Positions 23,301 through 33,560 of a DNA stretch of 64,000 nucleotides are shown here, piece by piece; within the stretch, counting starts at the first letter, position 1; each line of letters opens with the position of its first letter. The notes below the pieces were generated by a model that was not told the origin of the DNA, made no database searches, and saw nothing but the letters and a program-made list of their open reading frames with translations. A program made the translations under genes and the position numbers. This DNA is from Liolophura sinensis (taxonomy: Eukaryota; Mollusca; Polyplacophora; Chitonida; Chitonidae), in contig NC_088295.1 in assembly GCF_032854445.1 (NCBI RefSeq), positions 38,367,385-38,431,384 on the forward strand. The letters run 5' to 3'.

Positions 23301-26223
23301 TTGGTTTGTTTGTTTTTTTTTTTTGTCAAAGGACTAAGCAAATACCGCTTAAATGATAAGAACGACCCGAAGATTAAACGGGGTGGTTATTACCACGTGT
23401 TAATTGTGATGTCTTTTTTTTACTTATACGATCAAGGCAGATTGTCCTCCAGGCTTGTGTGGATATTGTGTCAATTAGCAGAAATAAACACCATGTTTCT
23501 GTAGTCAAAAGCGAGCATAGCTTAAATCCTGCTGTCTGTCTACCAACATGTTGTGTGGAAATGTTGGTTACGATTAAGCACTAAAATGTCCTTTTAGACG
23601 GGAAGGCACAGATGTGATGAAAGACAGCTCAGAGATAGTTACGTTTTCTGCTAAAAAAAACCTCAAATGATGTTTTTGAAGTCCAAGACTTAAAAGGTTT
23701 TTACACACTTTGCCGCTTACTAGGGACTTTTACTACATTTTCCTTCACTGCCTACATATCTTCTTCAGTGTGGAAGGGAAAGGTGCAGACATTCAATTTG
23801 GGCAACAACGCACCGCCCCAGATCGACCAGGTACTGTACAGAACTTTTGTGCTTTTGTTCATTGCCGTCTCAAATAAATAGGTGAAATTTTCTTCCTCAG
23901 CAATTAAGCAACTCGCACAAACATTTAAAAGCTGGAACAATGAATACTAAATTTCACTTCATTTGTGAAAAGTTCAGTATAATTTCATTGATATATACTG
24001 AATTTAATATTCATTTTTTTTTCGATAATATATAGATATCGCAAATGGAGGACAAATCCTTAAAACTTATATACATGAACTAAGCCTGTGTTTTCAGAAT
24101 CTTAGACGGTAGTCATCTTTCAACATGAATGTTGCTTTACAGTAGCTACAGGCTATCTTCTACAACCAACTGACAAACTTCTTTTCAGACTGCAGGCCTC
24201 TGTGGAACAAGTAGGCGTGTGCGGAGGGCCTTAGCCTCGAGCTGATCAATTCAGCTGCAAGTGATGACATCTAGCTTTCAACAGTAAGAGCTCTCTAACA
24301 TCGCACTGAGAAGAGCACACGTACTTAGCCTAAAGCGCTTGAAGTTCTGTTGTAATCAGCTATACTACACCCCGCATAATACTCCACAATAAAGAGGGTT
24401 GCGGAAAACTGCGTAATGCTATGAGGACAGTCTTCAGTCATTTTCCTTTTTTTTTTGAGTTCGTGACGATGACGTATATAATGCATATCAGCATATCAAA
24501 TTGGTTACGTTGCATAAATATTCCTTGTGTTCTAATCACAGACGCAAATTATCGTAATGACTAACTGAAGTCCACGATCGTTTTCTGTCAAAGGACATAA
24601 AGTTAATTATTAATGTATGTGTCATCTAATTTACGGATGGCGAAATATTACAGTTGACTGGATTATCTGTCATTCACCGTGCGTGGAAGTTTAAGTAAAG
24701 AATATACATCGCATTGAATTACCCATTCATTAAAAAAACGGGCCAAGCGTTGTTCTGGAGCTAATCTTGTTTTATGTATGCTTGTGTATGTATTAACGTA
24801 TGCTTAGCATTCGGACTGGGATATACATGTAGGCCAAAATTATAGTGAGCCCACAAAAACTATTTTCTGAATATAGTGGAGTATTGTAAGTGTAAAGTGA
24901 TTCCCAGCATAAAACAGTAAAACCTCTAGAAGTAAGCTGGAAATTTTTAAGTGGCAGGACAAAGAAAGCCTTAGGCGGTAGACCGTTGTAGAGTTATTAT
25001 ACCACTCATCACAGCATCGCGGTTTGCGTTACTTTTGCTTTACACACTGTGGCATTAGGTAACAATATTTTTTAGCCACTAAGGCGTGAAGACATACAGG
25101 GTGAACGTGATAATGCATTAAGTGATAGAAGTCGGCCTTAAGAAAAGAACTTAACTGGGAATTTATAAAAACCAGAGCAAAAGAAGCACTCGTCCCAGAA
25201 AGGAAATGACCTCGGTATGTCTATCACACAAGAACTTCCGTTTGACGAGGTAGGCAGGTTGCCAGAATAGATTCACCTGTCCCATTGCCGTATGTTTTCC
25301 TTGTTTCAACCATAGCTTATTTCTACAGACTGATTCATCCGATTTAATATATATCTCCGATTTAACGTATATCATTAATATATATCTTACCTTTCGTTTT
25401 GATTTAAGCTGTTGCATATCCCTAGCTTGATCGGCATTTCCCGGGGATGTTCGTCTCCATAAAACACAGCCCACAATAGAGTAAGTCACTGTAAGAATAG
25501 ATAATGGCAATATATACGTAACAAATAATATAAATAATGTATATATCCTGCGGTCGTGATCGGACCAGTTTTCCTCGCACTGGGTCGCCTTGATTGTTTC
25601 CGTAACGGATACATCCTTAGCTCTTCCCACAAACAGCTGAACGGACGACAGACAAACGGCTAAGATCCATATTGACGCTAACACAAACTTAGATCTTGCC
25701 GACGTTATTCTGGAGCGAAGCGGAAAGGTAACAGCCATGAAGCGATCAACACCAATGGCCATATTGGTAAACACGCTGGCTGTTACAGACAAGAGCTGGA
25801 AGAATAAAACCACGGGACACATAGGTTTGGAGAAAACCCATGTCCCCAGTAAAACATATGTGAAACTGAACGGCAAACAGAACACCGACGCCACTAGGTC
25901 TGAAATGGCCAAGTTGATCAGGAACGGCCTCAGGTCAGTCCTGGAACGTCGACCCCTTGCGAAGACTACGACGACAAAAACATTTCCGTGACAGACAACA
26001 AAGTTGTGACAGTATAGAGAAATATCAACCCTCTCTGAGTTTCCGAGGACATCAGTTCCATGGGAACTTCAGAGTTATTTGTAGCAGTTGTCACGTTCGT
26101 CACATTGTGACGTGAGGTAGACAGCGTGACAGGTTTTACAGGTAAAATCGTTGTTTTGCCAACCGTGACGAGTACGTCGTTCGCCGACATGTCGTTACCG
26201 TACTTGTACTCGTAAGGAAACAT
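2112..26223 (-). CDS. Peptide-type rhodopsin-family GPCR, three coding exons, frameshift in TM1
   Basis: Seven-transmembrane receptor that would sit in the plasma membrane and signal through a G protein. Exons 26223-25391, 3983-3762 and 2342-2112 join in phase 0 at GT/AG sites and give about 428 residues. Visible marks: an N-terminus with NVT glycosylation sites, GN in TM1, NLAISDL in TM2, a conserved Cys after TM3's W-loop, VDRF instead of DRY, Pro in TM5, CWLP in TM6, HWLAMSN and NPIIY in TM7, then a palmitoylation-type CCKC tail. The ICL3 to TM6 run 'LKSKRKVVKML' and the HWLAMSN/NPIIY block resemble neuropeptide receptors (tachykinin, NPY, NPFF, luqin/RYamide types). I cannot assign the ligand. 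The reading frame is broken once, near 25986, so as given the gene would not make the whole receptor. Class is certain; subfamily is not. Confidence 0.9.
2343..3761 (-). other. GPCR intron 2
   Basis: A 1.4 kb intron between exons 2 and 3, with GTGAGT donor and a poly-T/CAG acceptor. No repeat or further exon recognised in it. Confidence 0.75.
3762..3983 (-). CDS. GPCR coding exon 2: TM6, ECL3, TM7
   Basis: Exon of 222 bases (74 codons), phase 0 at both ends. The acceptor is 'catacag' before GTT at 3983; the donor is AGG|GTGAGT after 3762. It encodes VVKMLVIVVLTFALCWLP (TM6 with the CWLP motif), an acidic ECL3 (TDFNPDLLKFETAEQE), then TM7 with HWLAMSN and NPIIYGF, ending at the helix-8 start NESFR. 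It joins exon 1 without a gap: KSKRK then VVKML is the usual ICL3 to TM6 boundary of peptide receptors. Confidence 0.93.
4090..4288 (+). mobile_element. SINE, family A, near full length
   Basis: Begins with TTTATTTATTTGATT, then 'cgccgtactcaaaaatatt', 'acggcggccagcactatgg', 'cccgggagaaacccaagacc', and 'ttgcagaccttcccacg', ending near 'ggacttgaacacacagcga'. At least five other copies or pieces of the same element occur in this window on both strands. The ATTTATTTATT stretch matches the short-repeat end of a SINE inserted in this orientation. Family name not assigned. Confidence 0.8.
6654..6805 (+). mobile_element. SINE, family A, diverged copy
   Basis: Same order of blocks as the 4.09 kb copy (cgccgtactcaaaaatattt, cacggcgg, gagcccgggcgaaac, accatccggaggttg, cgtacggtcagat) but clearly more diverged. 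Confidence 0.75.
8880..9131 (+). repeat. Dispersed repeat, copy 1 of 2
   Basis: About 250 bases in the GPCR intron that match 39700-39952 in the same orientation. Shared blocks in order: 'accaaagagctaagaaa' against 'accaaagaaccaagaaa', 'ggatggaatcatgcaaagag' against 'agatggaataatgcgaagag', 'cagttgtcgat' against 'aagttgtcgat', 'gttttgattgcaactgttca' against 'gctttgattgcagctgttca'. Identity is roughly three in four by eye. No coding frame; element type unknown. Confidence 0.7.
10900..11112 (+). CDS. Candidate first exon of a secreted protein
   Basis: An ATG in strong context (gataccATGG) opens a frame whose first part is a clear signal-peptide shape: MVALSIVLMCVMLLTLNCYI, then SVVQTHKCNATQ. 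Coding likelihood drops after CNATQ, where a weak donor AA|GTCGTG occurs, followed by a poly-T run. If real, only about 10900-10992 is exon and the rest lies downstream. It would be a gene nested in the GPCR intron on the opposite strand. No homologue is recognised; chance is quite possible. Confidence 0.2.
   Translation: MVALSIVLMCVMLLTLNCYISVVQTHKCNATQVVCFFFHFPVECFIDIYIHSESGTLFFTFRFYICMLRY
15600..15915. repeat. Degenerate tandem array, long unit
   Basis: Repeats of the form 'tgattcccgcaaatgtagcg' then 'taatgatcgtccgctcgagg' then 'taatgtaatgg', roughly 50-65 bp per unit, heavily diverged. A weaker part may start near 15450. Unit length is by eye. Confidence 0.6.
15916..16160. repeat. Tandem array, unit about 26 bp
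   Basis: Units such as 'ggaatgatgatacccgctat' + gtctc, and 'ggaatgaggattcccacgat' + gccgcc, alternate; about nine units. Both strands stay open through part of the array because the unit carries few stops. The resulting HH/GII-rich peptides are a by-product, not a gene. Confidence 0.75.
16215..17010. repeat. Tandem array, unit about 40 bp, with larger duplicated blocks
   Basis: The core reads 'agaggccactatcacagaaa' then 'tcatagtctgttgtccattc', repeated many times with drift. Larger blocks are repeated too: one begins 'tgttacccattcaacatctg' at 16311 and again at 16418 (107 apart), another begins 'cagaaaccatagcctcttgt' at 16591 and again at 16762 (171 apart). The array therefore grew by duplication of several units at a time. 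Confidence 0.8.
19345..19501 (-). mobile_element. SINE, family A, minus strand
   Basis: Reverse complement of the 4.09 kb element: 'acgtgggaaggtctgccagc', 'gggctctgcccggttccctc', 'ccgtcgtataagtgaaatat', 'gagtacggcgtaaaaacacc', ending in AATCAAATAAATAAATC. Just upstream (19279-19313) is a GGT-rich run, 'ggtggtggtttggcggcggt'. Confidence 0.8.
20192..20360 (+). mobile_element. Possible tRNA-derived SINE head
   Basis: Contains 'gcagacgttcgagagacttg' followed by GGTTCAAATC, which fits a Pol III B box (GWTCRANNC). An A box is not convincing and no second copy is in the window, so this may be chance. Confidence 0.25.
21262..21316 (+). mobile_element. SINE, family B, tail fragment
   Basis: 'ttttaagtacgacataaaac' followed by cccaagcacacatacacacacgcg: the tail of the 33.0 kb element with a short CA-rich end. 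Confidence 0.55.
25391..26223 (-). CDS. GPCR coding exon 1: N-terminus, TM1 to TM5
   Basis: Start chosen at the ATG at 26223 (MFPYEYKYGND), with G at -3. An ATG further upstream in this frame (26322) would lie inside the intron implied by the acceptor 'tatttacag' ending at 26308. The first 79 or so residues are an extracellular domain with two NVT sites and an NNS site, then the start of TM1 (GLIFLYTVTTLLSVT). The frame then shifts: GNVFVVVVFARG and everything after is read in another frame, with the break at about 25986-25987. TM2 carries NLAISDL. ECL1 has TWVF and a Cys. TM3 ends VDRF. ECL2 has the pairing Cys (ATQCEENW). TM5 has ILPLSILTVTYS. The exon ends KSKRK at a strong donor, AAAG|GTAAGA (donor GT at 25390-25389), phase 0. 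Confidence 0.9.
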
Positions 26224-26578
26224 TGCTGATCCAGTCAATAGTAAATACAAATCCAAGTGCTTATAGAGAGGTGATTGGAAAGCATCCCACAAGCTCCTTA
26301 ACAAAGACTGTAAATACAACAACTGCCAGTTTCCGTTCAGCGAACCGAAGCAATCCGGATGCAGTCAAGCCAGTCTGGTGACCCATCCTTCAGAAAGTCT
26401 CGCCTCCCACAAGACAGCTCCGGGACGAGTAGTTGCTCAGAGACCAGTACACTCCAGAGGGAGAGAGAGAGGGATTGGAGAGCGATGCGTGTCCTAGCTG
26501 ATTTCCGACTGGATTGATTCAGCCCCTCCGAGTATCGCGGCAGAGCCATGTCGGCGAAGTCGATGAGATCTGGCTTAC

Positions 26579-26680
26579 CGTGCACCAGTGATGCGGGGAT
26601 GGGCGGGCCACTGACGTGTTGGGTTACCAGGTAAACTGTACAGTGAACCAATGCCACAGGCGCCTATTATCTCTCTTTCT
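26579..26680 (-). other. Likely 5' UTR exon of the GPCR gene
   Basis: On the minus strand a strong donor, TGCACG|GTAAGCC, has its GT at 26578-26577. The next good acceptor, 'gttgtatttacag', ends at 26308. This gives a 271-bp intron in front of the start-codon exon and 84 bases of leader before the ATG at 26223. The stretch between the possible TATA box and this donor shows no ATG-led reading frame. The transcript start near 26680 is an estimate from TATA spacing. Confidence 0.4.
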
Positions 26681-26705
26681 CTGTCGCATATATAAATTTA
26701 GCCGA

Positions 26706-26713
26706 ATTATATA
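26706..26713 (-). promoter_or_regulatory. Possible TATA box for the GPCR gene
   Basis: TATATAAT on the minus strand, about 30 bases upstream of the inferred transcript start. AT-rich motifs are common here, so this is weak; its position just upstream of a good 5' UTR donor is the only support. Confidence 0.2.
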
Positions 26714-26723
26714 AAGTTTTTAT

Positions 26724-29700
26724 CCGTACCATGCCGGTAGTCTGAATCAAACTTCACGGGTGAAATTATTTAATCTGATCGCTTTTATCGATTCCTCCTC
26801 CCTTTTTTCTCTTTAACGACAGGCCAATACAATAATCGGCCTGAGTTGATTACCTGCGTTTCTTTTAGTCCCATGATCCGTTCAACGCGGTTTTTTCTTT
26901 TCACTTTTCTTGCGAGGACTTACTTAGGAAATCTGTTCCGGGGTAAGCAAATGACTGACTCGGGCGTTATCCAGCCAACTGTCATTTCTCATCGCGCCAA
27001 GACTATTATGCGCTGAAGGGCGCTGCTAAATGCTACCACACCGTCTCGGCATTCAGGCGTTCGCGCCTCGGGTAACGGTAAGATCCTGCTCTCTAGAAGT
27101 ATCACCTCTGACAGTCATTTACTAGCAAAGTCATAATTAGCCCAGGTCAGTGAGTGAGTGCTCATAGTAAACATAGCCACTCGACAGGTGAACAGAGAAC
27201 CCGTAAAGACAAGCCATTTCCAATGGAAGCCAGCTGTTTCAATAAAATGTCGCTCCTGGTGGTCAGGAACCTACGGATAGAGCTGCTTTGTTTTAGTATG
27301 TAATCAGACCAATAGAAACGTACCGCTGGGCTAGAGTATATCGATGCAGTGTTCGCCGCCTCTAGGTATCCCGGCGGGGTAAATTGGCCTCAGTATATGT
27401 ACACCACTTAATGATTAAGTGGGAAGAACAGCATTAACACATTACAATTGTTTCACTCTACGCTTTCCACACATTGATACGGAATACGGTCTATCATATT
27501 TGCTTTGTTACCATACATATAGTTTGAGGCATTATAATTAGGTACTGTGTCGTACAATGTCACATTCAACGTTATGTCTTCGTCATTTTACCGAAGGTGT
27601 TTCAAATTACGTGACAAGTGACAATTTACGCACAGGGCCGACCAAGCAAGGTAATGTTAGGCAAAACCTTTAATCCTAAACCCAACGCAGTCTATTGTGA
27701 CAAAATGCTTACTGTGGCACAATGTTTAATATGACAAAATGTTTACTATGACATAAAACTTGCTGTTACAGAGAGGTAACTGAATTCTTACTATGACAGA
27801 ATGCTTGGTATGACAAGATGCTAGCTATGACAGAACCCTTGCTTCAAAGCAGATCTAGCTGAACGAATGCTTTGTCTGGATAACCCAAAATGGTGTTAAG
27901 AGTGAAGTTAAAGCCTAATCGATTAATTAGTCATATTCGACCAAGATTTTCAGAACTCTTTAAAATCGCAGACGATAATAAAACCTGATAAACAATTATT
28001 CAGAAACATTCAAACAGCTTCGTGAAACTTACACTTAAATACACTGGTTCTTGTTACCGTGTACACGATACGAAATGCTTTCTCTTAGGCCACTGGATTG
28101 GATGGAACTCCTAGACTTGAGAAGGAAAGAGATTGCTTCTGACATACATTAAAACATTTAAGACATTTATCCGATTAATAGGCAACAGTGGCACCAGACA
28201 CAGTTCCACGTAAACGAACGACAAAAAAATCGGTCTGTGTATGGCGGTGAATGGATAGGAGGAGAGCGATTTTAGTTCAATTCACTTAAGTAATCCATCA
28301 ACTGATATAGGCTGGAGATTTTAACACCCTCATCAGAGCCTGGGTTAAACTCATCTCAACATTAGAGCTTTGTATACCGCTTCCCAAGCATTACGAGACA
28401 GGGATTTAGTAGACAGGCCTAAAATAGGTAAATACACGGAATAATTGTCGGATACGAGCTGAATACATTAGCCATAGGGACAAGCACATGGGGTACATCA
28501 GTAAAGGAAAGCGCGAGTTGCTGGATGGGGGCGGGGGAGGCTAAACGATAGTGTGCGGGTATCTGGCCTGTAGCGGGGATACCAGCCATCCGCCAGTCAC
28601 CCTTAACAACTCGTCTGACGCCTACAACCTCATATCTAACCACACATGTATTATACATGGTATCTTGATGAATTATTACCTTAACAACATTCACTAGTGT
28701 TTAGATTACGGCTGGTTTACATGGCATCAACAATGGCATCGACCGTGACTGAAGTGTCACTCTAAACCATCTGTCATCGTCGTGGTATAATATGCGTCAC
28801 ACGTGGTCTTCGGGTAACTAGTGGCAAAAGTTGAGGGGTAAATGTACCCGTGCTTCGATTTAGTCTTCCCTTGCGCTTTCCTCAATGCGGGAGGTAAAAA
28901 AGATAAAAAAAAAACATCACACTGGCTTGGGAGATGAGTGATGCATTACGTTGGACTCGAGACCTCTAGACAAGCTTGGCGTAAAAGACGACCAAGCCAG
29001 AGCGCTCCCACGTGGGTTCGGTGAACAGAATATGTTCATATTGTTGATAACATAATTTAGTCTATAATGGAGGATATGTTCCTAAGTCTGTTCCTTCCGA
29101 CAGTCAATTCTCTGTTTCAGTTATTTGACAGCGTTGCTGGCGATGTGGTAGTGAAATAGATAAACGATAATTTATACATACTAGTATAAGGATATTGTAT
29201 CAGAACTATATTTAATGTGGTTTTCAAAGTGTAACTGATTTTTGCTTAATTTAACTGGTTATAGAGGCATCTGTTTACTGTTTGTTCTGATTTTACATGT
29301 TATAAGCTAGTCTAGTCTAGAACTCTCCCCTGGGTCAAACATGTCATCTAACATGAAGTACTGCCAAAGTGGCGTGAAAGATGAGCATTACAACTAAGAA
29401 CATGTTTTGTAAAAATAGCAGTGGATAATCATAAACCGTGGTGATATATTTTTCTTGGCAAAATTCGTATTCAACACGGGTAGATTTATTGCTTAGGGTA
29501 ACTTTAGCTCCGCGTCCGCACCGGCAGTGACATTTGACGCCAGACTCGAGCAGTCATGGAGACGATTCAAACGTTGTCGTTTCTGTACCTTAAAACCACT
29601 TGTCAGACTCCTAATTATTCCTTCATTGGTCGATTCATTCATTCTAACGTCGAGTGAGGGTCACATTTTCGATCTTGCGACATCAGTGGTAACGAACTAG

Positions 29701-32700
29701 AAATCGACCGACAGAAGTTATTAGTTCCATAAGACTATAACTAGCTATATAACAAGATTAATTGATGGGACCGATTGAGGAAAACCAAGACTAGCTTACT
29801 GTGATCTTATCTCACCTGCATGGATAATATGAACCTCCGAGGCCTGGGTTAGTCAGTGACTGAATCAGAGAAATAGATAAATAATATATACACGAGCAAG
29901 TCATGATTACATTTATTGAATTTATCCTCTTATACCTGGTCATTTTGGTGCTCCATATGTATAATATCTTGACGAACATCGCTTAATTTCTTAATTATAT
30001 AACATGTGGGGCTTTGTGATGTTAACGCTGTAGATGTAACCATACTGAAGCAACTGCAGTGTAAATAAAGCGGCTACCAACGGGCGTGAAAATGTCAGTG
30101 ACCACGTGTGGGCTTTTCTCTAATGAAGTCAGCCACACGAAACAGCGCAGTTTATCACATCAAAGATTATTCTAGTTTTAGTTTACACATGTGGCTTTAT
30201 AAATTATAATCTCGTAAAGCCTCACTCAATCTTGTAAGAGCCAGTCAGCGCCGTTAATTAAGTCTGATCAGAAAACCTTGGCTAAGGTCGAAAATCCATT
30301 GATCCTATTGCGCGGTTATCGATCCTTTCTCTGGGCGGCTTATCCTGTAGAGAAGCCGTCTGAGTATCGTGGATGTAGCCCTCCTGTAGAAAACCAGGTT
30401 TAGCTGTAATTGGAACAAATTGTACATTATTAAATAGGTAGGTATAAATATTTCAGGTAATTCTGTGTTCTTTTTCTGCTAAGTGTATATATGCAGGGTC
30501 TAGTTGGACATGGGATTGCGCAAATCAATTGCTATGCTTTGCGGATTTCGGCTAATTTTGGGTGTACAGGGCTAGGGGCTTATCTCACCACCCACGCAGT
30601 GTCAGCCGTCATGCACTGCAATCATTAATGAGTTCTACCAATTTATACATATCGTCCATGGTTGCCAACAGGAGTAATTTCCCTCATATATACGGGGTCT
30701 TGCTCTGCTTAAAATCGGATAATTTAGCAACTGGTGTTCACGATACACAATATTGTAACAAGGAAATATTAGATAAACCCGCAAATATTTCGTTTGGGAA
30801 AGTAGAAATAACATCTCTCCTTATTTATACATTTATGCGTTTATATATTCACCGTTTTTGCATCAAAGGACAGAGTCCGCCTCGTAAGCGGGAAAACATG
30901 TTATTACATCAATTTGTTTTTTTTTTTCTTTATTTTTGCCGAACCCAACCAACTATCCAACCCAGGTCCTAACTGTCAGCCCCATATCAACCAGACTCTA
31001 AGCAAACGGATGCAGCGGATGCAAAATATTCTTCTTTTCGAATTTCGGTGTGCGATCCTTCTGGGCATGCTCGGATGTTTTCACCTTGACTTGCACACCG
31101 CTCTATACACCCATAGAATTCTGCGTGACTCGATTGGCACCGTTAGGATTGGCTGACGAGTTCAAAGCATAATGGATTTCGCTATCGTTACATCACATTT
31201 ACAAGAATTAGTCTGAAGGACAATATCCTGTTTTCCATGTATAAGTTTACCACAATGGCGTGTTATTCTTTTATGGTGTAAAGTAGCCACTTACAGCCTA
31301 CACTTTTACACTATAAAATATCCAGATCGTCTGGAAAATCACAAAACTAATCCTTTGTGTTTTAGATAGACTCTGTTAGTATATATATAACTAAGAACCT
31401 CTATCTGGTGAATAACTGACACACCAAAACCTGATAAGCCGTCGTCATTTGCTAAACCCATGCTGGGGAGGAGACAGTTCGATTGTTGTGGCGAGAACTG
31501 TCTCAAATAACAGATGCACATCCCGGAGTGACTCAAGTATTCTATCTTGCTACCATCTGTGTACTCATCACAGCGCATGCGTTCCTAGGCTAGCCTTACA
31601 TCACTGTCATCTCTAACCTATTGTGTACAAAAATATGGAAAAACAGCAAGGTCACAACGATGTCTTGGAAACTGATGTTAGAAAAGAAAAGCACAAAAAA
31701 CTGTGCCTCAGCCTTTCTTTCTGTTTAATACTAAACACATATACACTCCCTTTATCTATATGTACATGTATGCGCAACATGATTCCAACAGACACCTAAA
31801 GCATTTTTACTGATGAGTGTTGATTATAGTCCGGCTCGAGGAAATAAGTGGTGAGAATACGTGAGATTAAAAGGTCAAACTTGTTTAGTGGTGGTAGTGA
31901 TGTAAACCCAATCATATGATTCGGCGCATTCGCTGTGAGGAGTAAATCTATCATCAACATGCCAGAAGGGACCGATACATGCCGCCACCAATCAAGGATT
32001 TTTTTATCAGCATGCGAGAAGAGCTGAAACATTCCGCCGGTTCAATTTTTCTGATAAAACAAAAAATGGAGAAATACACCGTGAAATATCTGTGGTGACC
32101 AGGGGGCAAAGTTTTCATGTTATCAGACTTACTTCCAACCATAACAATCTGCGTTCTAAACTCAAACTCGCAATGTAAGTTTTATTAACAGATCAAGCAT
32201 CACAAACATTATATTAACCATATAATTAATTTGAACTAAAGTAAACTTACCTAGACAAATTACGCCGTCAATACTATTCACTGATGTCTGAAAGACCAAG
32301 AAGACATGTAATTATGTAATATATGGTCCAGGACATTTTGTTACCGTAGCTATGCTACAGTTTCATGTTCATTATAATCTGTCTCTTTTAATTCAAGGAA
32401 ACAATAATTTACTTATATTAATCACCTGGATTTTTCTGCCTTGCAAGTGTACATCGATATGTTTTGTGACTAAGGCGTAAAAGATAATAGCCCATGAATT
32501 GGAAAATACTTTGGGGCGCTCGCCTAAGTTGATTATAGTATTTTCAGCATCATTTATAACTTAGCACATACTTAGTGAACAGGCATGCATAACCATTTGT
32601 TTTGTACCCAGGTCTGGCGACTATTTTTCGGATTCTTTACACATGGGCTGATACATATTAGTATGAAGCAACGCCCTGAAGCAAAGTAAAGCTGGAAACA

Positions 32701-33034
32701 GCGTCGGCGTCTGTCGTTTGGACGTACGATTTTTTTGGATTCCCTACAACTGGGTGTGTTTTACTATCCAGGCATAACACCAAAGCTTTCCCATTCCTTA
32801 CAGTGTTTGCCAACACGTATAACTAAGATTAAATAGCGTGCCTTGATGACTCATTGTCGAGGAAATAGTGCCGTTGTCGCTTCAGCGAATAGCAGACATT
32901 GCACAAAGCGTGATTTTATTTCTTTTATTACAGATCTCTTATCTTCCGCCACACAGTAGATATTGTTGTGTTTTTCACTGAACTGATAAATGCGAAGTGA
33001 CCAATGAACGAGTGTAATTACCGTAACTTTATCC
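26724..33034. other. Intergenic, no gene seen
   Basis: Apart from the 17-bp minisatellite at 27.7 kb, no feature is supportable. Short frames (28419-28694 minus, 30562-30972 plus, 31796-32142 minus) lack domains, splice support and start context. Confidence 0.5.
27696..27842. repeat. 17-bp minisatellite
   Basis: Seven units of exactly 17 bases, such as tatgacaaaatgtttac and tatgacagaatgcttgg, split into four and three by a 28-base divergent stretch. No coding frame. Confidence 0.8.
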
Positions 33035-33395
33035 AGTGAATGAGTGCTTGGGGTTTAGCGTCGTACTTAACAATTTTGCAGTCATATGAAGACGAAGGAG
33101 TCCTTAGAATGCATGCATTGTGCCTCCTTGTTGCAGGACGGGTTTCCACCGCTCTTTTATCTAGTGCTGCTTCACTGAGACGACTTAACGAAGGCAAGTA
33201 AGCCGCCTAGCCCGAGCCAGTATACTGATACGGGTCAACCAGTCGTTGCACTATCCCTTTCATGCTGATCGCCAATCGGGGAAGTTACAACTTCCTCTTT
33301 TAATGTTTTAAGTGTCACCCCACCCAAGATTGACCCTGGATCTAACGCCTCCCTGAGCGGACGCTCTACCAACTGTACATACCATCTCGTTGTAG
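33035..33395 (-). mobile_element. SINE, family B, near full length, tRNA-like head
   Basis: On the plus strand it begins 'gagtgcttggggtttagcgt', 'cgtacttaac', runs through 'gtgcctccttgttgcagga', 'cgggtttccaccgctctttt', 'actgatacgggtcaaccagt' and 'acaacttcctcttttaatg', and ends with 'gattgaccctgg' and 'gagcggacgctctaccaact'. That last part is the reverse complement of a tRNA-like head (A-box and B-box region). I recognise the whole as a widespread mollusc SINE; no name is assigned. Confidence 0.75.
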
Positions 33396-33484
33396 ACCAA
33401 TTGTCTTTCACTTATGTGCACATCTGTGAGTCACTTGTGGGAAGATAGCCAGTAATAACTTGCCAGTGGTCAATAGTTTACCGC

Positions 33485-33560
33485 TGTTATTCACCCATAA
33501 ATCTGACCTCCATCATATCAGTGAAAAATCCTTGAGTTTGGTGTAAAACAAGAATAAAAA
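33485..33560 (-). mobile_element. SINE end fragment, family A-like
   Basis: 'cacccataaatctgacctcc', 'atcatatcagtgaaaaatcc', 'ttgagtttggtgtaaaacaa' parallels the end of the family A SINE but has its own upstream part. A second such fragment is at 43.37 kb. Confidence 0.45.

Larger units (their letters stand above)
3984..25390 (-). other. GPCR intron 1, about 21.4 kb
   Basis: Runs from the GTAAGA donor at 25390 to the CAG acceptor at 3984. It separates TM5 from TM6. It holds SINE copies (4.09, 6.65, 19.35 kb), a dispersed repeat copy (8.88 kb), tandem arrays (15.5-17.0 kb) and one weak candidate exon on the opposite strand (10.90 kb). Beside the donor, at about 25338-25380, a short 'tccgatttaatatatatc' motif is partly duplicated. 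Apart from these I see nothing gene-like. Confidence 0.7.

Noticed and set aside
25737-25991. 84-codon plus-strand frame (MKRSTPMAILVNTLAVTDKS)
   Set aside because: It is antisense to GPCR TM1 to TM4 and mirrors that exon; no domain of its own.
26337-26657. 106-codon minus-strand frame upstream of the GPCR start
   Set aside because: It has no ATG at its start, spans the inferred leader intron, and has low-complexity SLSLSLW from a GA-rich run.
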